A DNA stretch of 64,000 bases from Acholoe squamosa (taxonomy: Eukaryota; Annelida; Polychaeta; Phyllodocida; Polynoidae), in assembly GCA_949317995.1 (NCBI GenBank), contig OX439040.1, positions 23,927,830-23,991,829 on the forward strand. The letters are read 5' to 3'. A program made the position numbers and the translations under genes. Positions within the stretch are counted from its first letter, which is position 1. Every line of letters begins with the position of its first letter. This document shows positions 57,899 through 64,000 of the stretch, in pieces. The notes under the pieces are model-generated. The model did not search any database, had not been told where the DNA came from, and saw only the letters and a program-made list of their open reading frames with translations.

Positions 57899-58265
57899 AG
57901 TTACAAGAACCATGTTCACCGATGTTAAATCGCCCTTCTATTGTAGACTTGCTAAGTCAAATCTATAGCCTAGCCACATATTGCCCTTTTTTACTCATAG
58001 GATTACACATAGGGTTGCACAGGGACCAACCTATCCTTTTAATATCGGCTGTTAGTGCTTGGACAAAGAAAGTCTACTCACCCTGGATATAGCTGTGAAA
58101 ACCCATTTTAACCCTTTAATGCACTGGTGTCTGTTTCTATAGGGGCATACATAGAGCAGTGCATAGGGTTTATGATGCATTGATTCACACTGTGATCCTT
58201 ACAGGATTAGCAGGTTGTCCAGGGGCCGCACATACTTCCCTATGGCCACTATCTATGGCCAGAAA

Positions 58266-58747
58266 GTTCTACTGAGCCCTGACCACCCCACACAGTTTAG
58301 TACCTGTACAACGCCAATAGACCCCTCTGAAGCCGTTCTACTGAGCCCTAACCACCCCACACAGTTTAGTACCTGTACAGCGCCAATAGACTCCTCTGAA
58401 GCCGTTCTATGAGCCCTAACCACCCCACACAGTTTAGTACCAGTACAACGCCAATAGACTCCTCTGAGGCCGTTCTACTGAGCCCTAACCACCCCACACG
58501 GTTTAGTACCTGTACAACGCCAATAGACCCCTCTGAGGCCGTTCTACTGAGCCCTAACCACCCCACATAGTTTAGTACCTGTACAACGCCAATAGACTCC
58601 TCTGAGGCCGTTCTACTGAGCCCTAACCACCCCACACGGTTTAGTACCAGTACAACGCCAATAGACCCCTCTGAGGCCGTTCTACTGAGCCCTAACCACT
58701 CCACATAGTTTAGTACCTGTACAACGCCAATAGACTCCTCTGAAGCC
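58266..58747. repeat. 69-bp tandem repeat, seven units
   Basis: Units start GTTCTACTGAGCCCTAACCA and contain CCACACAGTTTAGTACC and CGCCAATAGACTCCTCTG. 69 is a multiple of 3, so both strands carry 23-residue repeating open frames (137 codons on the minus strand); these are by-products, as no gene context surrounds them. Confidence 0.9.
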
Positions 58748-59845
58748 GTGGATGGCATGATGCATTGATACACAGTCAACCCGTTATGAATGGCATGATG
58801 CAGTGATGCACAGTTAACCCTTTATGAATGGCATGATGCACTGATGCACTTTAACCCTTTATGGATGGCATGATGCAGTGATGTGCAGTTAACCCTTTAT
58901 GAATGGCATGATGCATTGATGCACTGTAACCCTTTATGGATGGCATGATACATTGATACACAGTCAACACGTTATGAATGGCATGATGCAGTGATGCATA
59001 AGTAACCATTTATGAATGGCATGATGCATTGATGCACTTTAACCCTTTATGGATGGCATGATACATTGATACACAGTTAACCCTTTATGAATGACATGAT
59101 GCATTGTAACCCTTTATAGATAGCATGATGCATTGATGCACATTTAACCCTTCATGGATAGCATGATGCATTGATGCACATTTAACTCTTATGAATGGCA
59201 TGATGCATATCTAACCCTTTAGAGATAGCATGATGCATTGAGGCACATTTAACCCTTTAGGGATAGCAAGATGCATTGATGCACAGTTAACCCGCTATGA
59301 ATGGCATGATGCATTGATGCACTTTAACCCTTTATGGATGGCATGATGCATTGATACACAGTCAACCCTTTATGAATGGCATGATGCATTGATGCACTTT
59401 AACCCTTTATGGATGTTACAAAGCATTGATGCACATTTAACCCCTCATGGACAGCATGGTGCATTGATGCACAGTTAACCGTTTATGAATGGCATGATGC
59501 ATTGATGCACTTTAACCCTTTATTAATGGCATGATGGATTGCTGTATAGACAACCCTTTATGGGTGGCATGATGCATTGATACACAGTTAACCCTTTATG
59601 AATGGCATGATGCATTGATGCACATTTAACCCTTTATGAATGGCAAGATGCATTGATGCACTTTAACCCTTCATGGATAACCTGATGCATTGATGCATTT
59701 AACCCTTTATGGATGGTATGATGCATTGATACACAGTTAACCCCTTAGGGATAGCATGATGCATTGATGCACAGTCAACCATTTATTGATAGACAAGGCA
59801 TTGATGTGCAGTTAACCCTTTTATGGATGGCAAGATGCATTGTCA
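58748..59845. repeat. About 38-bp tandem array of the GGCATGATGCATTGATGCAC type
   Basis: About 29 units reading GGCATGATGCATTGATGCAC followed by AGTTAACCCTTTATGAAT, with many single-base variants and some shortened units. The internal TGATGCATTGATGCA is itself repetitive. Confidence 0.9.
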
Positions 59846-60067
59846 GCAAATATGTCAGTAATAATGCACTATTTGTCAGCAATTAGTCAATTTATGTTAG
59901 TAATTACTCACTTTTTGTCAGTAATTACTCAATTTTTGTCAGTAATTAGTCCAAATATGTCAGTAATAATGCACTATTTGCAGCAATTAGTCAATATATG
60001 TTAGTCATTACTCACTATTTGTCAGTAGTTGTAAAAATATATCAGTAATAATGCACTATTTGTCAGC
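59846..60067. repeat. GTCAGTAATTACTCA-type tandem repeat
   Basis: About 20-bp units (GTCAGTAATTACTCAATTTT and variants) with a second-level period of about 110 bp (TCAGTAATAATGCACTATTT recurs at 59849, 59959 and 60038). It ends at the DIRS terminus. Confidence 0.8.
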
Positions 60068-60182
60068 AATATTAAGATTATTTGAGACTTACCTGTAAGT
60101 TGAGGTATAATCAGGATTATACCGAGGGAACCTGGCGGTTCAGGGAATACACGAGAGAGGAGGATTCGCGCATGCGCAGTCA
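60068..60182 (-). repeat. DIRS right inverted terminal repeat
   Basis: On the plus strand it starts AATATTAAGATTATTTGAGA and continues to GGATTCGCGCATGCGCAGTC, a block shared with the left terminal repeat at 4640-4671. It is longer than the left repeat, as in DIRS elements. The outer 85 bp recur inverted at 60313-60399. Confidence 0.75.
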
Positions 60183-60312
60183 GTCCTTAAGAGCCTGTGA
60201 AGGGGGGTCAACTAACTAATACCTAACCTTACTAGGGGTAAATTCCAATAAAACCCCCCTTATTAATTAATCTGAGACATCATGATTAACCGAGGGAGGG
60301 AGCGGTAGGGCG

Positions 60313-60436
60313 TGTATTCCCTGAACCGCCAGGTTCCCTCGGTATAATCCTGATTATACCTCAACTTACAGGTAAGTCTCAAATAATCTTAATATTATCC
60401 CTCGGGAACCTTCAGCGTTTCCGAGAATCCACGAGA
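60313..60436 (-). repeat. DIRS internal complementary region
   Basis: Read on the minus strand, the first part (60436-60395) complements the outer end of the left terminal repeat (4713-4671), and it continues directly (60394-60313) into a complement of the outer right terminal repeat (60068-60152). This joins the two termini as expected of the template for completing a circular DIRS intermediate. Confidence 0.75.
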
Positions 60437-60698
60437 GTTTCAGAGCAATTGACTACCCTGAACAGAAAACACAACAACGTATTTACATTCAACTTGTATT
60501 GTCTGTGACCATATTAAAGTGGTAATGTGGAAGAAAATATATATCCACCTATGATAACAACTTGTCTATAATAAGTCTAACTTGACTTATACACCCAATA
60601 TGTCATCTTAAGATGCCAATAACCATAACAGTTCTAAACTTACAAAGTTCAAATACTCGCAAGAGTAACTTTCCAGCCTTACAAAAGGTAACTTCATT

Positions 60699-61964
60699 TT
60701 ACGCCAGAATGGCGTTACCCTCGACAATGTCTTCTATTGGTTTGTGATAAAACCGTGCAAATGAAACTGACTGGCGCCACCCAGCCCGTTTCATTAGCAG
60801 GTTTAAGTTGCCCCCCACCCTGAGGAGCCCCGACGCTGAGGCTCCTCGGGTTGAGTGCAGCTTGTACTGTTGCACGTCTATGCCTGATAATGCAAGTACG
60901 CCTAACACCCATCTTGATAGAGTGTCCCGACTTATCGGTAGATGTGGTTTTATATAACTAATAAGCAACTGCGATTCTTCAGATCGAATTGTCCTTGTTC
61001 TTTCCAGGTACTGTTCCAGGCACCGTACCACACACACCCTAGGGTTTTCGTCAAACTTCCGAAGTACCAGTGTGTTCAGCGGATCACCTTGCCGGTTGCT
61101 CTTCAGTAGTTTCGTCATGCGGAACACTGCTTTGTCCTTAACAGACATGTTTTTGATTGACAGATTTACTATGGTCTGTCCCCTCTGGGATGTCACGAGA
61201 AGTAGTAATACGCTCAACTTCATCGAGAGTTTCTTAAGTGAGACTGTTTCATTGTCCCACTGCTGAATGACATCAAGTACCTTACGGACATCCCAAAAGG
61301 TGTGGTAGCGGGGACCCGGCGGATTCATTTCATACGCTCCTTTGATCAATAGTTTGACTACCTGATGTTGTCCCACTGGTTTTCCATTGACATAATTGCA
61401 AACCGCAGAGAGAGCACATCTGGCTGCGTTCAGGGCCTGGTAACTTTTCCCCTCTCTTTGCAGTTTTGAAAGGAACTGACACACTTGCTGAATAGTAGGC
61501 TGGAGCACAGGAATGCCCCTTTCCACGCAGAAAACGCACCAGTCTTTAAGATAAGTCGTATATGACTTCCTAGTGGCAGGTCTCCTGGCATTAACTGCCA
61601 GCTGAATAGTATGACTGTCAAATCCCCTTTTCACCAATTTCTTCTTCAGAAGGAACGATAGACCACCAACGGGGTAGTTTGTAGCCTTAGCTTGTTCGCG
61701 GGCTCTCCTGGATGACACAAGTTTCCTCTGTCTCTCCTGAAGCGAAGTCTTCTCCAATTGGTGCGTTGGAGCCCGCCGTACCACGGTTGACCCGGCCAAT
61801 CGGGGGTGACCAGAATCGCTTGTACCCTCTCCAGCCTGATCCTTTGAATTACGGGTCCCAACAGACTGAAAGGAGGAAAAATATACATGTATTTTCCCTT
61901 CCATGAGATGGACAAAGCATCTTTGTCCCAGGCGCCAGGTTGTGGCCCCCAAGACACAAAACAT
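60699..61964 (-). CDS. DIRS tyrosine recombinase
   Basis: 421 codons from the ATG at 61964; overlaps the RT frame by 318 nt in the -1 frame. N-terminal basic region (about 70-120), core-binding part beginning RRPATRKSYTTYLKDW (about 128) and a C-terminal catalytic domain with Arg261 (TSQRGQT), His370 and Arg373 (LHSTRG), Trp396 (AGWRQ) in the usual His/Trp position, and nucleophile Tyr406 (FARFYH). The enzyme integrates the circular DNA by strand exchange in place of a DDE integrase. The ATG may not be the true start; expression could come by re-initiation or another frameshift from RT. All catalytic residues are present, so this copy may encode an active enzyme. Confidence 0.9.
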   Translation of the reverse strand: MFCVLGATTWRLGQRCFVHLMEGKIHVYFSSFQSVGTRNSKDQAGEGTSDSGHPRLAGSTVVRRAPTHQLEKTSLQERQRKLVSSRRAREQAKATNYPVGGLSFLLKKKLVKRGFDSHTIQLAVNARRPATRKSYTTYLKDWCVFCVERGIPVLQPTIQQVCQFLSKLQREGKSYQALNAARCALSAVCNYVNGKPVGQHQVVKLLIKGAYEMNPPGPRYHTFWDVRKVLDVIQQWDNETVSLKKLSMKLSVLLLLVTSQRGQTIVNLSIKNMSVKDKAVFRMTKLLKSNRQGDPLNTLVLRKFDENPRVCVVRCLEQYLERTRTIRSEESQLLISYIKPHLPISRDTLSRWVLGVLALSGIDVQQYKLHSTRGASASGLLRVGGNLNLLMKRAGWRQSVSFARFYHKPIEDIVEGNAILA

Positions 61965-63436
61965 GGCAATTTAGCGTTAGCACGAGAGGCAAACAAATCC
62001 ACTTCTGGTGTGCCAAAAATTTTGCAAACCTTCTTGAAAATTTTTGGACTCAGTTCCCATTCCAGATCTGGTGAAAAGTGTCTTGACAGGTAGTCTGCCA
62101 ACACATTTTCCTTTCCTGGTATGTGGTTGATGGTCAACCACATATCCCTCTCGGCACACCAGTCCCAGATTTGCTTTGCCAACTCGTTGCATTCAACCGA
62201 TTTGATTCCACCCATTTTTCGGACATAAGCCAAAGCAGTAGTGTTATCAGTACGAATTTTGACATTGACCCCATGTTCTGGTACCAATGCTTGTAATCCT
62301 AATTGGATTGCCATCAACTCATGGATGTTACTATGAAGTTTCACTTCCTCCTCCTTCCAAATACCCTTGGTGGTTGTCTCACCCCTGTGAGCCCCCCACC
62401 CAGTGCCTGAAGCGTCGGTGATGATTTCAAAATCAGCACCCTCGTTTCTGATCTTTTTGGAAGCAGTCGGAAGGTTTTCTAACCACCAGTTGATGTCATC
62501 CATACCATGTGAACCCACAATCATTTCTGCATCAAAATTCCCTTTATTTTGTTCCAGCGCTAGGTTCTTTTCTCTCTCAAGACCCTTGATATGTGCCGGC
62601 CCATACTGCACTCCTGCAGAATAGGCCGTCATCAGACCAACAATACCAGCAATATCCCTTATTGTGTAAGGCTTGGGACCATTAGCCAAGTTCCACACCG
62701 CCATGTTGAACTTGTCTATCTTGTCCTGTGTGGGTCTCACGGTCATAGTCTGTGAGCTCAACAGGAACCCCAAAAACACAATTTCTTGTGTAGGCGTAAA
62801 TACTGATTTATCAGGATGCACCACAAACCCTAGAGAATCTAACTCTAGTCCAAGCCTGTCAGTAGTAACCCTACACTGTTCTGCTGTATCTCCCAAGATA
62901 AAGGAGTCATCAATGTATTGAAAACACTCATGACCTCCCTCTCTCAGGTTGGAGAAGACTGGATTTAGAATTTTTGTAAAAATTCTAGGGGCACAGGCCA
63001 AACCATTGGGCATGCCCTGGAACTCATACAAGATTCCTTTCCAGTAGAATCTCAGGAACTTCCTATCCTCTTTTGACACCAAAACAGAATAGTAAGCATC
63101 CTTGAGGTCAATGGATGCCATAAAGCATCCAGGCCTCATCATTTCAACAGCCGTGTTTAAACTTGTCATTTTAAAATGTGTGTACTCTACACTCTCATTC
63201 ATTTTTGACAGATTCAAAATTAATCTGTACTCGCCATTGGGCTTGGGCCTTACAAACACGTTAGAAATGAATTGACCTTGAGCTGGTTCCACAGGAACTA
63301 TGACACCTTTTATGAGCAACTTGCCAATCTCATTGTCAACATGCTCCTCTTTCTCTGATCCCAGATCATAAGGGAAAGGCACCATTTGTTGAGTTGGTTC
63401 CAACTCCTCAAAAGGTATCTTCACCCCTTTAACCAT
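61646..63436 (-). CDS. DIRS reverse transcriptase/RNase H with C-terminal methyltransferase-like domain
   Basis: 596 codons from the ATG at 63436. RT: PKPNGEYRLILNLSKMN (about 65-80), Asp110 in SIDLKDAYYS, GMPNGLACAP and catalytic YIDD 174-177. RNase H: Asp341 (TDAS), Glu373 (HEL), Asp397 (TDNTTAL), Asp448 (LADYLSR). Residues 480-550 (VDLFASRANAKLP, then FPPFSLL and TPDWPGQPWY) match the region after RNase H in DIRS elements that has been compared with phage Dam methyltransferases. The frame stays open upstream of the ATG, through SPLQFNHSAQNFVAGS, into the end of gag at the heptamer 63571-63577, so the real N-terminus probably arises by -1 frameshifting from gag. Confidence 0.93.
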   Translation of the reverse strand: MVKGVKIPFEELEPTQQMVPFPYDLGSEKEEHVDNEIGKLLIKGVIVPVEPAQGQFISNVFVRPKPNGEYRLILNLSKMNESVEYTHFKMTSLNTAVEMMRPGCFMASIDLKDAYYSVLVSKEDRKFLRFYWKGILYEFQGMPNGLACAPRIFTKILNPVFSNLREGGHECFQYIDDSFILGDTAEQCRVTTDRLGLELDSLGFVVHPDKSVFTPTQEIVFLGFLLSSQTMTVRPTQDKIDKFNMAVWNLANGPKPYTIRDIAGIVGLMTAYSAGVQYGPAHIKGLEREKNLALEQNKGNFDAEMIVGSHGMDDINWWLENLPTASKKIRNEGADFEIITDASGTGWGAHRGETTTKGIWKEEEVKLHSNIHELMAIQLGLQALVPEHGVNVKIRTDNTTALAYVRKMGGIKSVECNELAKQIWDWCAERDMWLTINHIPGKENVLADYLSRHFSPDLEWELSPKIFKKVCKIFGTPEVDLFASRANAKLPCFVSWGPQPGAWDKDALSISWKGKYMYIFPPFSLLGPVIQRIRLERVQAILVTPDWPGQPWYGGLQRTNWRRLRFRRDRGNLCHPGEPANKLRLQTTPLVVYRSF

Positions 63437-63529
63437 GTCCAGGACCCACGGGTCACTAGTTATCCTGGACCAGCGGTCTATATATCTAGCAATGCTACCA
63501 GCGACAAAATTCTGAGCAGAATGATTGAA

Positions 63530-63577
63530 CTGTAGGGGACTTACCTGCCCTGCTAAGGACCCTACTTCTGAAAACCC
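63530..63577 (-). promoter_or_regulatory. Candidate -1 ribosomal frameshift signal between gag and RT
   Basis: In the gag frame the sequence reads G GGT TTT (63577-63571), a canonical X-XXY-YYZ heptamer, four codons from the gag stop. After a 5-nt spacer (CAGAA), GTAGGG can pair with CCCTAC 22 nt further on. The RT frame is exactly -1 relative to gag and is open from the heptamer to RT. The same arrangement is present in the left copy at 2473-2479. A CAG/GTAAGT splice-donor-like sequence lies in the loop, so splicing is an alternative. Confidence 0.55.
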
Positions 63578-64000
63578 GAGGTTTGCTTCGCCTTCGCTGC
63601 ACTACCCGCTGCTGCTGGCGCTGGTGCCCTGGGCCTCGGTCCATTCATCCTTTGTGCCACATTGTGACCAAACTGGGGAATCACGAATGGGAACCTCATA
63701 CCAGCTAACGGGTTGAACCCCCTGGGCTGATGCTGATGCCTCTGCTGGGGAAACCCCCGCCGGCGCTGCTGTTGCTGGCCTTGTTTGAAGCTACTCTTAG
63801 CTTTCCCTGGCGCTGCATGTTGCTGTGCTGGTTTCTCAAGTTTTTCGGCCATCTTGTGTGCTGAGTCCACAGTTTTGATTGCCTCCTCGAGATTACCTCC
63901 GAATAAGAACTTCGGGTCATCTCCACCATCCTTGAGGAAATGCTCCCCATATTTAGCAACTACCATGGGCTTGAGTGCCTCCGTTCTACGAGCAGTGATG
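63562..64000 (-). CDS. DIRS gag-like protein, C-terminal part
   Basis: Open from the window edge to TAG at 63562-63564. Matches the left-copy gag: MVVAKYGEHFLKDGGDDPKF, EEAIKTVDSAHKMA, then a Gln/Arg/Pro/Ala-rich tail ending KAKQTSGFQK. Probable capsid-like or nucleic-acid-binding protein by position; no motif proves it. Confidence 0.75.
   Translation of the reverse strand, partial: ITARRTEALKPMVVAKYGEHFLKDGGDDPKFLFGGNLEEAIKTVDSAHKMAEKLEKPAQQHAAPGKAKSSFKQGQQQQRRRGFPQQRHQHQPRGFNPLAGMRFPFVIPQFGHNVAQRMNGPRPRAPAPAAAGSAAKAKQTSGFQK

Larger units (their letters stand above)
60068..64000 (-). mobile_element. DIRS-type retrotransposon, better preserved copy (5' end outside window)
   Basis: On the minus strand: gag (open to the right edge), RT/RNase H, overlapping tyrosine recombinase, 3' untranslated stretch, internal complementary region (60436-60313) and right inverted terminal repeat ending at 60068. 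Adding the leader and gag length of the left copy gives about 5.7 kb in full. RT and recombinase frames are intact here. Confidence 0.92.

Noticed and set aside
58366-58779. 137-codon frame of 23-residue repeats on the minus strand
   Set aside because: By-product of the 69-bp tandem repeat; the plus strand is equally open and no promoter or flanking exon is seen.
58266-60067. CRISPR-like regular repeats
   Set aside because: No unique spacers alternate with the repeats, units are contiguous tandem copies, and the genome is eukaryotic.
61977-62192. Short alternative frames within the right DIRS RT gene
   Set aside because: Shadows of the intact 596-codon RT/RNase H frame.

Overview
The window reads as a repeat-rich marine invertebrate genome: long spliced genes with GT-AG introns, many short inverted-repeat elements, several minisatellites, SINEs with ACTC or CTAA tails and DIRS-type retrotransposons. 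The proteins fit any bilaterian. The SINE tails and the DIRS and PIN/CXC families would suit a mollusc, brachiopod, hemichordate or similar animal, but I cannot name the species.

Layout. (1) 1-4713, minus strand: degraded copy of a DIRS retrotransposon. (2) 5114-12160, plus: last seven coding exons of an ACSM-type medium-chain acyl-CoA synthetase; earlier exons must lie left of the window, so the DIRS copy sits antisense in one of its introns. A 13-bp minisatellite fills its longest visible intron. (3) 12161-29906: intergenic, full of inverted-repeat elements, a probable solo LTR splitting a TA microsatellite, a 2.4-kb long-TIR element, and a decayed gene of an uncharacterised PIN-like/CXC family (about 23150-26345) lying between about 95-bp inverted repeats 6.7 kb apart. 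(4) 29907-51880, plus: a complete unkempt (unk) gene, 14 coding exons, 866 codons plus stop, with six CCCH zinc fingers, a coiled coil and a C-terminal RING. Its introns hold several MITE families, a palindromic TAGTCC-type array and a 40-bp minisatellite. (5) 51881-60067: unk 3' region, more inverted-repeat elements, then 69-bp, 38-bp and about 20-bp tandem arrays. (6) 60068 to the window end, minus: second, better preserved DIRS copy whose 3' terminus shows the right inverted terminal repeat and the internal complementary region.

The two host genes, a fatty-acid activating enzyme and an RNA-binding translational regulator, have no evident functional link. The two DIRS copies together describe one element: gag, then reverse transcriptase/RNase H reached through a likely -1 frameshift, then a tyrosine recombinase overlapping the RT frame. 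Full length is estimated at 5.7 kb. The left copy has lost function through a stop codon in gag, several indels in RT and a substituted catalytic arginine in the recombinase.

The observations most worth following are the gag/RT slippery site, the DIRS terminus, the inverted-repeat-bounded PIN/CXC pseudogene, the palindrome array in unk intron 3, and a set of MITE families sharing one terminal pattern.
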